This document shows, in pieces, positions 8,695 through 17,816 of a stretch of 64,000 nt of DNA. The DNA is from Lachnospiraceae bacterium (GTDB lineage: Bacteria > Bacillota > Clostridia > Lachnospirales > Lachnospiraceae). Location of the stretch: contig CAJTEE010000005.1 of the NCBI GenBank assembly GCA_910575275.1, forward strand, positions 264,745-328,744. The letters are read 5' to 3'. How positions within the stretch are numbered: the stretch's first letter is position 1; every line of letters starts with the position of its first letter. The notes beneath the pieces are model-generated. The model was not told the origin of the DNA and made no database searches. It was given only the letters and a program-made list of their open reading frames with translations. A program made the position numbers and the translations under genes.

Positions 8695-9624
8695 ATGGGA
8701 AAGGTTTATACATCAATCGAGGAGCTGATCGGGAGGACGCCGCTTCTGGAGCTTACGCATATTGAAAAGACGGAAGGGCTCTCCTCAAGACTTCTCGTAA
8801 AGCTTGAGTCCTTCAATCCGGGCGGTTCCGCGAAGGACCGGGTCGGCAAGGCGATGATCGACGCCGCCGAGGCAAAGGGCCGCTTAAAGAAGGGATCCGT
8901 GATCATCGAGCCGACCTCCGGCAATACCGGCATCGGCCTCGCATCGGTCGCGGCGGCCAGAGGATACCGGCTCATAATCGTGATGCCGGACACGATGAGC
9001 ATGGAGCGGAGGCAGCTTTTGCAGGCATACGGCGCAGAGCTCGTGCTCACGGACGGGAAAAAGGGGATGCAGGGAGCGATCGAAAAGGCTGGGGAGCTGG
9101 CCCGGGAGATCCCGGGGAGTATGATCGCCGGCCAATTTGTCAATCCGGCCAACCCGGCTGCGCATGAGGCCTCCACGGGGCCGGAAATTTGGGATGACAC
9201 GGATGGGAATGTGAATATTTTTGTGGCCTGTGTCGGAACCGGCGGTACGATCACCGGGACGGGCCGGTACCTGAAGGCGAAAAATCCGAAGCTTGCGGTC
9301 GTAGCGGTGGAGCCAGCCGGCTCTCCGGTCTTAAGCGGAGGAAAGCCGGGCGTCCATAAGCTTCAGGGCATCGGCGCGGGCTTTATTCCAAAGGTGCTGG
9401 ATACGGCGGTCTATGACGAGATCATTCCGGTGGAGGATGAAGCGGCGTTTGCCACGGCAAAAAGGCTTGGCAGAGAGGAGGGCGTGCTGGCCGGCATCAC
9501 CTCCGGTGCGGCCCTATGGGCGGCGATTAGGGTCGCCGGACGGCCGGAAAATCAGGGCAAAACGATCGTGGCGCTTCTGCCGGATACGGGGGAACGGTAT
9601 CTGTCGTCCGGCCTGTTTGACTAA
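8695..9624 (+). CDS. cysK: cysteine synthase (O-acetylserine sulfhydrylase)
   Basis: A PLP-dependent enzyme of 309 residues that makes cysteine from O-acetylserine and sulfide. The ATG at 8695 is supported by GGGAGG 7 bases upstream and the typical N-terminus with IGRTPLLEL. The PLP lysine is Lys47 in GGSAKDRVG, where most CysK proteins have GGSVKDR. The substrate loop TSGNTGIGLA and the phosphate-binding GTGGTITGTGRY are present. It sits between the CFI-box gene and a permease, 20 bases apart, not in a sulfur operon. A related beta-substitution or elimination reaction therefore cannot be excluded. Confidence 0.9.
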   Translation: MGKVYTSIEELIGRTPLLELTHIEKTEGLSSRLLVKLESFNPGGSAKDRVGKAMIDAAEAKGRLKKGSVIIEPTSGNTGIGLASVAAARGYRLIIVMPDTMSMERRQLLQAYGAELVLTDGKKGMQGAIEKAGELAREIPGSMIAGQFVNPANPAAHEASTGPEIWDDTDGNVNIFVACVGTGGTITGTGRYLKAKNPKLAVVAVEPAGSPVLSGGKPGVHKLQGIGAGFIPKVLDTAVYDEIIPVEDEAAFATAKRLGREEGVLAGITSGAALWAAIRVAGRPENQGKTIVALLPDTGERYLSSGLFD

Positions 9625-9644
9625 AGAAGAAGGAGAATGAAACC

Positions 9645-10844
9645 ATGCAGATCGCATATGTGGGGATCGTATTTGCGGTGATTATCGTCGTCCTGGCGCT
9701 TGGCCGTCCGCTGCATGAAGCGCTAGCCGGCGGAGCGGCGGCCGTGATCGTTTTGTTCAGGGTCCCGCCCGTGACGGCTGGCCGGACAGTGGCATCTGTG
9801 CTGACGACGTGGTCGTCTTTGGCCGTCCTCCTGTCCCTGTATATGATTACGTTTCTGCAGCGGATTTTAGAGGCGCGCCGGCAGATCAAGCTGGCGCAGG
9901 AGGATTTAAACGGGATTTTTCATAACTGCAGGATCAATGCGGCCGGTGCGTCCCTTTTTATCGGCCTGCTTCCGTCCGCAGCATCGATGATCCTCTGCAG
10001 TGAGATCGTAAAGGACGCCTCGGATGGGTATCTGAAGCCGAAGGAGCAGGCGTTTGTCGCAAGCTGGTTCAGACATATCCCAGAGAGCACACTGCCGACG
10101 TATACGGGCGTCCTTTTGATGGCAAACCTGACCGGCGTGGAGATCGGGACCTACATGATCGGCATGATTGTACCGGTGTGTACCCTGACGCTTTTGGGCT
10201 ATATGTTGTACCTGCGCCGGATCCCGGCGGAGACCGGGACGCCGCCCAGCGCCTCGCGCGGAAGGGATGCGCTGCATCTGTTCTGTCATCTCTGGTCTCT
10301 CCTTTTGATTCTTTTGCTCATTCTTGCGTTTCATTTTCAGGTCGTGGCGGCGGTGGCGGTCACGATTGCGGCGGCCATCCTGGTTTATCGCGTGCGTGTG
10401 GATGAGCTAAAGCGGATGGTACGCTCTGCGTTTGAGAAAAAAATGCTGGGCAATACGTTTCTTGTCCTGGTGCTGAAGGACTTTATTGCCGGCACCGGTG
10501 TTTTAGAGCAGCTTCCGGATGCGATGGCCGCCTTGCCGCTGCCCACGTATCTGATCTTTGCGCTGCTCTTTTTTGTGGCCACGGTTATCAGCGGCACGAC
10601 GGGCGCGATCGCCATGGGGGCGCCGCTGGCCTTTGCCGCGATTCCGGGCGGGATGCCGCTTATGGTCTATCTGATGTGCATCGTGCATGCCGCGAGCCAG
10701 GTGTCGCCCACGCATGTCTGCCTTGTGGTCGCCTCGGACTATTTTCATGTGCCCCTGGGCGGCCTGATACGAAGGACATTGCCAGTTTCGCTGCTGTTTT
10801 GTGTGCTGATGACGGGATACTACAGGCTTTTAACGCTGTTTTAG
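9645..10844 (+). CDS. DUF401-like integral membrane transporter
   Basis: A protein of 399 residues that is almost entirely hydrophobic, with ten or more predicted helices in two similar halves. The conserved loops (LPSAASMILCSE, FRHIPESTLPTY, SGTTGAIAMGAPLAF) resemble the DUF401 group of the ion-transporter-like permeases. A GAAGGAGAA site precedes the ATG. The substrate is unknown. Its place between cysK and a PucR regulator, 20 and 15 bases apart, suggests import or export of a small nitrogenous metabolite under PucR control. Confidence 0.65.
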   Translation: MQIAYVGIVFAVIIVVLALGRPLHEALAGGAAAVIVLFRVPPVTAGRTVASVLTTWSSLAVLLSLYMITFLQRILEARRQIKLAQEDLNGIFHNCRINAAGASLFIGLLPSAASMILCSEIVKDASDGYLKPKEQAFVASWFRHIPESTLPTYTGVLLMANLTGVEIGTYMIGMIVPVCTLTLLGYMLYLRRIPAETGTPPSASRGRDALHLFCHLWSLLLILLLILAFHFQVVAAVAVTIAAAILVYRVRVDELKRMVRSAFEKKMLGNTFLVLVLKDFIAGTGVLEQLPDAMAALPLPTYLIFALLFFVATVISGTTGAIAMGAPLAFAAIPGGMPLMVYLMCIVHAASQVSPTHVCLVVASDYFHVPLGGLIRRTLPVSLLFCVLMTGYYRLLTLF

Positions 10845-10859
10845 AGGAGGTGGCGCAAT

Positions 10860-12035
10860 ATGGCAAAAGTAAGCGATGTTTTGAAGCTTCCGGCGCTGCG
10901 CGGGCTTACGGTGCAGGCCGGCGCATGCGGGCTTGGCCGGAGAGTGGAGCATGTGACCGTGATGGAGGTGCCGGAGATCAAGCGGTGGCTAAAGGGAAAC
11001 GACCTTCTGATTACCAGCTTTTATTCGGTGCAAAACGATGAGGCGGCGCAGTGCCGCCTGATTCGGGAGCTTGCGGATACCTGCTGCTGCGTGGCGGTAA
11101 AAACAGGCAAGTACATCGATGAGCTGCCAAAAAGCGTGAAGGATACGGCGGATGCCTGCGGGCTCCCGCTGTTGGAGATCCCCTTTAAGATGGCCTACAT
11201 CGACGTGATCGTCAATGTGATGAATCTGATTTTTGAGGACGAGGGCACTTCGGAGATCCTGGGGAAATATGTGAAGGACATCATCTATGAGAATTACAGC
11301 GACGAGATCCTGATGATGGAGAGGGGGAGAGTATTCGGATTTGAGGTAGAAAAAAATTATTTTACGGCGGTCAATGTCTGCTTCCGGAAGGATTATCCGG
11401 CGTCCGAGCAGGATGGAAAGGCCCTCCGGTTTTTATGCCAGGCGCTCCAGCGGGACTTAAAGGAGACGCGTGCGGTCCGGGAGTGCTACAAGGTGAAGCT
11501 GCAGAACGGCTTCCTCCTTCTTTTGGAGGGGGAGGATAAAAAACTGCTTTCGGAGACGGCGGAGAGCCTTGTGACCGAGGAGACGGTCCGGGGCGGCTGG
11601 CCGGAGGCGGCGGAAAAGCTTGTCTGCGGGATCGGCCCGACCGAGAGAGGGCTTAAGGGGATCCGGGACACATACAGCCTCTGCTTTAAGACCATGCATG
11701 TGGGGCGGAGACTGTATCGAAGCCAGTTTTTGTTTGCCTACAGAAAGCTCGAGACGTTCTGCGCGCTGCAGGAGCTTCTGACAAATGACAAACGCCGGGT
11801 GTTTACCGATGTCCTGCGGGGGGTACAAAATGACGAGCTTCTGGATACCGTAGTCGTCTATTACGAGTGCGGCGGAAGCCTGGATAAGACGGCGGAGCGG
11901 ATGTTCAGCCACAAAAACACGGTAAAATACCGGCTGAACCGTCTCCAGGAGCGGACAGGCCTGGATTTGAAAAAACCGGATGACAGCTTCCGGCTCTATT
12001 TGGCTATTTTGGCCCTGCGGCTGGGGGCGGACTGA
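10860..12035 (+). CDS. PucR family transcriptional regulator
   Basis: A protein of 391 residues with the PucR layout. An N-terminal purine-catabolism-regulator-like sensor domain (residues 1-125, with LKLPALRG and GNDLLITSFY) is followed by a GGDEF-like middle and a C-terminal helix-turn-helix (SLDKTAERMFSHKNTVKYRL). Relatives activate purine or allantoin breakdown genes when an intermediate accumulates. It lies 15 bases after the permease gene and immediately upstream of the promoter of the amidohydrolase-dihydroorotase-PyrKD run, in the same orientation. It is the obvious candidate to control that operon. GAGGAGG precedes the ATG. Confidence 0.87.
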   Translation: MAKVSDVLKLPALRGLTVQAGACGLGRRVEHVTVMEVPEIKRWLKGNDLLITSFYSVQNDEAAQCRLIRELADTCCCVAVKTGKYIDELPKSVKDTADACGLPLLEIPFKMAYIDVIVNVMNLIFEDEGTSEILGKYVKDIIYENYSDEILMMERGRVFGFEVEKNYFTAVNVCFRKDYPASEQDGKALRFLCQALQRDLKETRAVRECYKVKLQNGFLLLLEGEDKKLLSETAESLVTEETVRGGWPEAAEKLVCGIGPTERGLKGIRDTYSLCFKTMHVGRRLYRSQFLFAYRKLETFCALQELLTNDKRRVFTDVLRGVQNDELLDTVVVYYECGGSLDKTAERMFSHKNTVKYRLNRLQERTGLDLKKPDDSFRLYLAILALRLGAD

Positions 12036-12088
12036 TATTTTTTGGCTATTTTGACAAACCGGGCCGGAAAATCTTGTCTCCCGGAACA

Positions 12089-12117
12089 TTGACCTCCTTT
12101 TTGGGATGCCTTATAAT
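12089..12117 (+). promoter_or_regulatory. sigma-A promoter of the putative orotate operon
   Basis: TTGACC and TATAAT are separated by 17 bases, 30 bases upstream of the amidohydrolase ATG. An A/T-rich stretch just upstream (12036-12060) is where a PucR-type regulator could bind, but I see no certain operator. Confidence 0.75.
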
Positions 12118-12146
12118 AACAATATCAAAAAAGAGGGGGTAATGAT

Positions 12147-13367
12147 ATGGAGCATCGCATCGCGGATATTCAGTATTGTGAGCGGCTTTTCAATCGCTTC
12201 TATGATATTGGAAGTACGGAAACCGGCGGGGTTACGAGGCTCGGCTACACGGAGACAGAGGATGAGATGCACGAGATGTTTGTGCAGCTCGGGAAGGAGC
12301 TCGGGTGTCAGAGCAGGCAGGACTTGGTGGGAAACACCTACATAACAAACACACAAAATGAGGAGTTCTATCTGATCGGTTCACATCTGGATTCTGTGAT
12401 CGAGGGCGGCCGTTATGACGGAGTGTTTGGGATTCTCGCAGGACTGATGGTGATGAAGTGGGCGAGTGAGGATGGAATCAAGCTTCCGCTCTGTGTGGGT
12501 GCGTTCCGCTGCGAGGAATCCAGCAACTTCGGCTGCTGCACGATCGGCAGCGGTCTGATCACGAAGGAGGCCTACAAGCAGGACATCGGCAGCGTCGTCT
12601 CCAAGTCCGGGGAGACGTTAGAGTCTATTTTTAAGCGCCGCGGTTACAGCCTGCATCCGACCAAGATTTCCGGGATCAAACAGTATCTGGAGCTGCATAT
12701 CGAGCAGGGAAAGGTCCTGGAGGAATGTCAGACCTCCGTGGGCATTGTCCAGACCATCGCAGGCCCCAGACGGTTTAAGCTGTATCTGCGCGGCCTTGCG
12801 GAGCACTCCGGCGCAACGCCGATGGCCATGCGCTATGATGCGCTCTGTGCGGCGTCCGAGATCATTCTGGAGATCGAGCGGATCGGCAAGAGGGAGTCTG
12901 CGTACCAGTCGGTTGCCACGGTCGGCGTCGTGAATGTGCATCCGAACGCGATGAACGTGATCCCCGGCGAGGTGGAATTAGGCGTTGATATCCGCGGCAT
13001 CGAGATCAGCAGCTTAAACCGGATTGAGGCGGATATGAAGGATGCGGCCAGACGGATCTGCCAGAACCGCAGCCTGGAGTTTTTGGAGGAGAAGACGAGC
13101 GAGATTCTGCCGATCGACATGAGCAGCAGCGTGCAGGCGGGACTCGAGCGCGCGGCAAAGAAGCTTGGCGTCAGCAGCCGCCGGATGATCAGCGGTGCAG
13201 GCCATGATGCGATGTCGTTTGCGAACCTCTGCGAGACAGGCATGGTATTTGTGCCCTGCCGAAAGGGAATCTCCCACAACCGGACGGAATTTGCTTCTAT
13301 TGTAAGCCTCTGCGACGGGGCGAGAGTGATGTATGAATATCTGAAAGGAGAAGCAGGATGCTTTTAA
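12147..13367 (+). CDS. M20 family N-carbamoyl-amino-acid / allantoate-type amidohydrolase
   Basis: A metal-dependent hydrolase of 406 residues from the hydantoinase/carbamoylase branch of peptidase family M20 (AllC, AmaB, beta-ureidopropionase). Visible metal and catalytic motifs are GSHLDSVIEGGRYDGVFG, the Glu-Glu pair in RCEESSNFG, LHIEQG, and GAGHDAMSF near the C-terminus. Family members remove the carbamoyl group from N-carbamoyl compounds. Here the next gene is dihydroorotase and the run ends in PyrKD, so N-carbamoyl-L-aspartate (ureidosuccinate) is the likely substrate, giving aspartate, ammonia and CO2. GAGGGGG stands upstream of the ATG. The frame overlaps the next gene by 10 bases. 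Confidence 0.85.
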   Translation: MEHRIADIQYCERLFNRFYDIGSTETGGVTRLGYTETEDEMHEMFVQLGKELGCQSRQDLVGNTYITNTQNEEFYLIGSHLDSVIEGGRYDGVFGILAGLMVMKWASEDGIKLPLCVGAFRCEESSNFGCCTIGSGLITKEAYKQDIGSVVSKSGETLESIFKRRGYSLHPTKISGIKQYLELHIEQGKVLEECQTSVGIVQTIAGPRRFKLYLRGLAEHSGATPMAMRYDALCAASEIILEIERIGKRESAYQSVATVGVVNVHPNAMNVIPGEVELGVDIRGIEISSLNRIEADMKDAARRICQNRSLEFLEEKTSEILPIDMSSSVQAGLERAAKKLGVSSRRMISGAGHDAMSFANLCETGMVFVPCRKGISHNRTEFASIVSLCDGARVMYEYLKGEAGCF

Positions 13368-14629
13368 TCAAGGATGGGCGCGTCATTGACCCGAAATCAG
13401 AACTCGACGAATCGCTCGATCTTTTGATCGACGGCGGAAGAATCGCAGGGATGGGGAAGTTCCCAAGGTCAGAGGAATATGAGACCATCATCGACGCCAA
13501 GGGCAAGATCATTGCCCCGGGCCTCGTGGATGTCCATGTGCATTTCCGCGATCCCGGCCTTACCTACAAGGAGGACATCACAACCGGAGCCGCCGCCGCG
13601 GCTGCGGGCGGGTTTACGACTGTGGTCTGCATGGCCAACACAAAGCCGGTGGTGGACAGTGTGGAGACCCTCTCCGAGCTTCTGGAAAGAGCCAAAAAGC
13701 TTCCGATCCATGTGTTAAGTGCGGCAGCCGTGACCAAAGGGCTTGCGGGCCGGGAGCTCGTGCCGATGAAGGAGCTAAGGCAGGCGGGGGCCGCCGGCTT
13801 TACGGATGACGGGATTCCGATCGCGGATGCGTCTCTGCTCCTTGCGGCCATGGAGCAGGCGAAGGCATTAAATGTGCCGATTAGTCTGCATGAGGAGGAT
13901 CCGGCTCTCATCGGAAGCGCGGGCGTAAACCAGGGTGCGGTCTCGGAGAAGGTCGGCGTCAAGGGGGCGCCTGCGCTTGCGGAGGAGACGCTGATCGCGA
14001 GAGACTGCCTTCTGGCCTTAAAGACCGGCGCGCGGGTCAATATCCAGCACATCAGCAGCCGGGTCTCCGTGGAGATTATCCGCCTGATGAAGCGCTTGGG
14101 TGCAAACGTCTGGGCCGAGGTCACGCCGCAGCACTTTTCTCTCACAGAAAAGGCCGTCTTAGAGTGCGGGGCGCTTGCGAAGGTCAATCCGCCTCTGCGC
14201 ACCGAGGAGGATCGCTACGGCCTCATCGACGGCTTAAAGGACGGCACGATCGACATGATCGCGACCGACCATGCGCCGCACAGCAGTGAGGAGAAGGGGC
14301 AGGAAATTAGCAAGGCGCCAAGCGGGATGATCGGGCTTGAGACTGCGCTGGCTCTGGGCATTACAAACCTTGTGCGAAAGGGCCACATGACGATGCCGGA
14401 GCTTCTTAAGAAGATGACGGTGAATCCCGCGGCGCTTTATAACCTGGACTGCGGCTATATCAAAGAGGGGGCAGCCGCGGATCTGGTGATTTTTGACGAG
14501 CGTGAAAAATGGGTGGTAGACAAGGACGGCTTCCATTCCAAATCCTGTAATTCTCCTTTTATCGGGATGGAGCTGTTCGGAAAAGTAAACTATACGATCT
14601 GCGGCGGCAGAATCGTCTATAAAGACTAG
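13358..14629 (+). CDS. pyrC: dihydroorotase
   Basis: A zinc amidohydrolase of 423 residues that interconverts dihydroorotate and N-carbamoyl-aspartate. The HxH metal pair is His60-Val-His62 within DVHVHFRDPG. Other landmarks are the MANTKPVVD segment, HISS, and IATDHAPH with the catalytic Asp. Length and order fit the class I bacterial enzymes. Its start lies inside the preceding amidohydrolase gene, so the two consecutive hydrolytic steps are translationally coupled. The absence of pyrB, pyrE and pyrF nearby suggests it works here in the hydrolytic direction. Confidence 0.92.
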   Translation: MLLIKDGRVIDPKSELDESLDLLIDGGRIAGMGKFPRSEEYETIIDAKGKIIAPGLVDVHVHFRDPGLTYKEDITTGAAAAAAGGFTTVVCMANTKPVVDSVETLSELLERAKKLPIHVLSAAAVTKGLAGRELVPMKELRQAGAAGFTDDGIPIADASLLLAAMEQAKALNVPISLHEEDPALIGSAGVNQGAVSEKVGVKGAPALAEETLIARDCLLALKTGARVNIQHISSRVSVEIIRLMKRLGANVWAEVTPQHFSLTEKAVLECGALAKVNPPLRTEEDRYGLIDGLKDGTIDMIATDHAPHSSEEKGQEISKAPSGMIGLETALALGITNLVRKGHMTMPELLKKMTVNPAALYNLDCGYIKEGAAADLVIFDEREKWVVDKDGFHSKSCNSPFIGMELFGKVNYTICGGRIVYKD

Positions 14630-14638
14630 GAGAAAAAC

Positions 14639-15985
14639 ATGGAGAACAAAAATCAGAAAACTATGTCGTTGGCGACCAAAATGGGAATCTCTCTTGTATG
14701 CGGCCTGGTGGCGGGCTTCATCTGTATGTTCCTCAGAGAATCCTTAAACAGCTCCGGAAACGGGGAGGCCTGGAAACTGATCAACAATATCTTGTTCCAG
14801 GATATCACGGCGGAGGGGGCGGCGAGCGCGCTCGGCGTCTTCTACATCATCGGGCAGCTTTTTATCAAGTCCCTGCAGCTCGTCATTGTGCCGATGGTCT
14901 TTACTTCCATCGCGCTTGCGATCGGGCAGATCTCCGATACCAGGACGTTAGGAAGGATTTCCTTTAAAACCATCGGCTGGTTTTTACTCTGTTCCTTCTT
15001 TGCACTGGTGCTGGCGTGCCTGGTCGGCATTATGTGCTACAACATGGGAATTTTTACCGCACAGGTGGAGGGTCTTTCAGGCGCTGCGGGCTCTACGGGC
15101 GCGAATCCGTTAAACGTTGTCCTGAACGTGGTGCCGGCGAATATCACGCAGGCCTTCGGCAATAACACGGCGGTGCTTTCGATCGTATTCCTGGCTGTGG
15201 CTGTCGGCCTCTGCATCAATACGCTAGGCGAGGAAAAGACCGCGACCTTAAAGAAGCTGATCGTCGAGGTCAATGACGTGGTTGTTGTATTCCTGAATTA
15301 TGTCGTCACCAAATTCGGTCCGTTTGCCATCTTCGTCCTGCTCACCAGAACGTTTGCGAGCTATGGAATCAACTACTTAAAGCCGGCCCTGGCGTACGTG
15401 GTTGTAACGACGATCCTCTTATTTGTCTTCCTGCTGGTGGGCTATCCGCTTGTGATTGCAATCGGTGCGAAGCTGAATCCGATGATCTTCATCAAAAAGA
15501 TCACAAACGTGGCCGTTTTCGGCTTCTCGACCTCGTCGAGCGCGGCGACCCTGCCGCTCAACCAGAAGACGTGTACCGAGGGCTTCGGCGTGGACAACAC
15601 GATCGCGTCTTTCGTCCTTCCGCTCGGTATGACCATCAACATGAACGGAACGGCGATCATGCAGGTCATTGCGACCGTGTTTATCGCAGGCTGCGCGGGC
15701 TATGAGGTGACGCTGCCGCAGCTGATCGTTGTGGCGCTTTTGGCCCTGATCGCTTCGGCCGGCACACCGGCGGCTCCGGGCGCAGGTGCGGTCATCCTGT
15801 TTACGATCCTTTCCGGAGTGGGCTTTGTCAACGACGGTGCGCTGCTTGCATACGCCCTGATCCTCGCCATCAATCGTCCGATCGAGATGCTTGTAACGTC
15901 CCTAAACGTTGTGGGCGACGCGGTGACGAGCATCTGTGTGGCAAAGAGCGAGGGACTGCTTGACGAGACGAAATATAATGCATAG
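14639..15985 (+). CDS. dicarboxylate/amino acid:cation symporter (DAACS family)
   Basis: A membrane transporter of 448 residues related to GltP and DctA, in the cell membrane. The re-entrant loop serine motif GFSTSSSAATLP and the NMNGTAIMQ motif that binds cation and substrate are both visible, as is the proline-rich SAGTPAAPGAG loop. It lies 9 bases after dihydroorotase. DctA carries orotate in Salmonella, so orotate is a reasonable substrate here, with aspartate or another dicarboxylate as alternatives. Confidence 0.9.
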   Translation: MENKNQKTMSLATKMGISLVCGLVAGFICMFLRESLNSSGNGEAWKLINNILFQDITAEGAASALGVFYIIGQLFIKSLQLVIVPMVFTSIALAIGQISDTRTLGRISFKTIGWFLLCSFFALVLACLVGIMCYNMGIFTAQVEGLSGAAGSTGANPLNVVLNVVPANITQAFGNNTAVLSIVFLAVAVGLCINTLGEEKTATLKKLIVEVNDVVVVFLNYVVTKFGPFAIFVLLTRTFASYGINYLKPALAYVVVTTILLFVFLLVGYPLVIAIGAKLNPMIFIKKITNVAVFGFSTSSSAATLPLNQKTCTEGFGVDNTIASFVLPLGMTINMNGTAIMQVIATVFIAGCAGYEVTLPQLIVVALLALIASAGTPAAPGAGAVILFTILSGVGFVNDGALLAYALILAINRPIEMLVTSLNVVGDAVTSICVAKSEGLLDETKYNA

Positions 15986-15996
15986 AAACAGATACG

Positions 15997-16035
15997 CCCG
16001 GAAGCTCATTTTTTTGGACAGAGAGGGCTTTCGGG
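15997..16035 (+). other. intergenic hairpin between symporter and pyrK
   Basis: A 9-bp stem (CCCGGAAGC with GCTTTCGGG, one G-T pair) with a 21-base loop containing a T7 run lies in the only sizeable gap of the operon (76 bases). It could lower expression of pyrKD relative to upstream genes or protect the mRNA. The function is inferred. Confidence 0.35.
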
Positions 16036-16061
16036 ATACATAAAAGGAGTTTGGAGGTATT

Positions 16062-16775
16062 ATGTCTAAGATATTGGAAAATCAGAAAATCACAGAGGAT
16101 TTCTACCTGATGAAGGTGGAGCAGGACAACGACGCGTCCATGGGGCAGTTTTACATGCTGCGCGCATGGGACAAATACCCGCTGCTTTCGCGTCCGATCA
16201 GCGTGTATGACGCGGATGAGAAGACCGTGAGCTTTCTTTACAAGGTCGTGGGACAGGGAACGGAGATTTTTAAGGAGCTTAAATCCGGAGACGAGATCAC
16301 CCTGGACGGGCCGCACGGAAACGGCTTCCCGGATGCCACGGGTAAGATCGCCCTGGTTGGCGGCGGCGTGGGGGTTGCCCCGCTCTACCTGACCGCGAAA
16401 AAACTGAAGGAGGCGCATCCGGAGGCGACGGTTGACATGTTCCTGGGCTTTTCCGGCGAGGCAATGCTGGTGGACGCCTATGAGGCGGCGGCCGACTCCG
16501 TTACGGTCAACGTGGGCGGCTTCGTCACCGATGATATCGATCCTACCAAGTATGACGTGATCATGACCTGCGGGCCGGAGATCATGATGAAGGTACTTTA
16601 TAAGAAGTGCGTATCGGTGGGAGCAACGGCGCCCTTGTACGTATCCATGGAGAACCGGATGGCCTGCGGAATCGGCGCATGCCTGGTATGTACCTGTAAG
16701 ACGGCAAACGGAAACAAGCGGGCCTGCAAAGACGGTCCGGTCATGTTGGGAAGTGAGGTATTTGGCAATGAGTAA
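16062..16775 (+). CDS. pyrK: dihydroorotate dehydrogenase B, electron transfer subunit
   Basis: An iron-sulfur flavoprotein subunit of 237 residues that links PyrD to NAD(H). The FAD-binding signature RPISVYD, the NAD-binding [10 protein letters not shown], and the 2Fe-2S cysteines in [11 protein letters not shown] plus a fourth in RACKDGP are all present. It is encoded directly before pyrD with an 8-base overlap. With NADH it can run the dehydrogenase backwards and reduce orotate, as in orotate-fermenting clostridia. Confidence 0.93.
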   Translation: MSKILENQKITEDFYLMKVEQDNDASMGQFYMLRAWDKYPLLSRPISVYDADEKTVSFLYKVVGQGTEIFKELKSGDEITLDGPHGNGFPDATGKIALVGGGVGVAPLYLTAKKLKEAHPEATVDMFLGFSGEAMLVDAYEAAADSVTVNVGGFVTDDIDPTKYDVIMTCGPEIMMKVLYKKCVSVGATAPLYVSMENRMACGIGACLVCTCKTANGNKRACKDGPVMLGSEVFGNE

Positions 16776-17673
16776 ACGGTTGGAGACGGTATTTGCAGGC
16801 GTAACCTTTAAGAATCCGGTGGCTCTCGCATCGGGAACCTGCGGCTTCGGAAAGGAATTCAACGAATATTTTGACATTCAGAAGCTTGGCGGCCTCTGCT
16901 CTAAGGGCCTGACCTTACATGCACGGGGCGGCAATGACGGAATCCGCGTCTGGGAGACCCCAAGTGGCATCATGAACAGCGTGGGACTGGAAAATCCGGG
17001 TGTTCAGCACTTTATCGAGTGCGACCTGGATCGGATGAACAGCCTGGATCTTGTAAACATCGTAAACCTGGGCGGCCATTCGATGGAAGACTACCTGCAG
17101 GCGGTCGAGATTTTAAACGACTATAAGCTGGATATCCTGGAGTTAAATATTTCTTGCCCAAACGTAAAGGCGGGCGGCATGAATTTCGGTGTCAAGACCG
17201 AGATGGCGCGTGAGGTTGTACGGGAGATCCGGAAGGCGTGTAAGCATAAGTTAGTCATCAAGCTGTCCCCGAACGCGGAGGACATTGTGAGCCTGGCGAA
17301 GGCGTGTGAGGAGGAGGGAGCGGACGGCGTTTCCCTGACCAATACCTTCCTCGCGATGGCAATCGACTTAAAGAAGAAGAAGCCGGTGTTTGAAAACACC
17401 TATGCCGGCCTTTCCGGCCCGGCCATCAAGCCCATCTCACTGCGCATGGTGCATCAGGTCGCGCACGCGGTTTCGATCCCGGTCATGGGACTGGGCGGAA
17501 TCTCGACCTGGCAGGATGCGATCGAGTTCATCATGGCAGGCGCGACCGTAATCCAGATCGGGACGGCTTCGTTTATGAATCCCAGACTGGCCGTGGATGT
17601 GATCGACGGGATGGAGCGGTACCTGGAGGAGAACGGAATCGAGAATCTTTCCGAAATTCGGGGTATTTTGTAA
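16768..17673 (+). CDS. pyrD: dihydroorotate dehydrogenase B, catalytic subunit
   Basis: An FMN enzyme of 301 residues, class 1B. The start is at 16768 inside the pyrK end, with GAGG upstream, because the protein then begins [11 protein letters not shown] as in relatives. The active-site Cys is in [12 protein letters not shown], the base typical of class 1 enzymes. The FMN phosphate loop is [11 protein letters not shown] followed by [10 protein letters not shown]. It closes the operon and is followed by a GC-rich hairpin. In this context it likely reduces orotate to dihydroorotate for catabolism rather than making pyrimidines. Confidence 0.93.
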   Translation: MSKRLETVFAGVTFKNPVALASGTCGFGKEFNEYFDIQKLGGLCSKGLTLHARGGNDGIRVWETPSGIMNSVGLENPGVQHFIECDLDRMNSLDLVNIVNLGGHSMEDYLQAVEILNDYKLDILELNISCPNVKAGGMNFGVKTEMAREVVREIRKACKHKLVIKLSPNAEDIVSLAKACEEEGADGVSLTNTFLAMAIDLKKKKPVFENTYAGLSGPAIKPISLRMVHQVAHAVSIPVMGLGGISTWQDAIEFIMAGATVIQIGTASFMNPRLAVDVIDGMERYLEENGIENLSEIRGIL

Positions 17674-17691
17674 ATATCAAAAGCAAGCAGG

Positions 17692-17719
17692 CAGCCGGGC
17701 GGGGGAATACGCCCGGCTG
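17692..17719 (+). terminator. hairpin terminator after pyrD
   Basis: A perfect 10-bp GC-rich stem (CAGCCGGGCG with CGCCCGGCTG) and an 8-base loop lie 18 bases after the pyrD stop. The T-tract is poor. Confidence 0.55.
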
Positions 17720-17740
17720 TCCGGTTAAACGGAAAGTTTT

Positions 17741-17769
17741 TTGACAAAGACCGCCTGTTTCGATATAGT
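17741..17769 (+). promoter_or_regulatory. sigma-A promoter of the restriction-modification genes
   Basis: Consensus TTGACA, a 17-base spacer and TATAGT, located 48 bases upstream of the methylase ATG. Confidence 0.8.
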
Positions 17770-17816
17770 GGAAAGTAGTTTAGAATGCGGATGGAAAAAG
17801 GAATGAGGGCTTGGTA

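Noticed and set aside
12147..13367. Allantoate degradation as the role of the amidohydrolase
   Set aside because: PucR and AllC-like similarity suggest it, but no allantoinase, ureidoglycolate or xanthine genes are present, while dihydroorotase and PyrKD are in the same operon.
15870..16877. Long minus-strand open frame of 335 codons opposite pyrK
   Set aside because: It lies antisense to pyrK, whose product is clearly recognisable, has no ribosome binding site and shows His/Arg-rich shadow composition.
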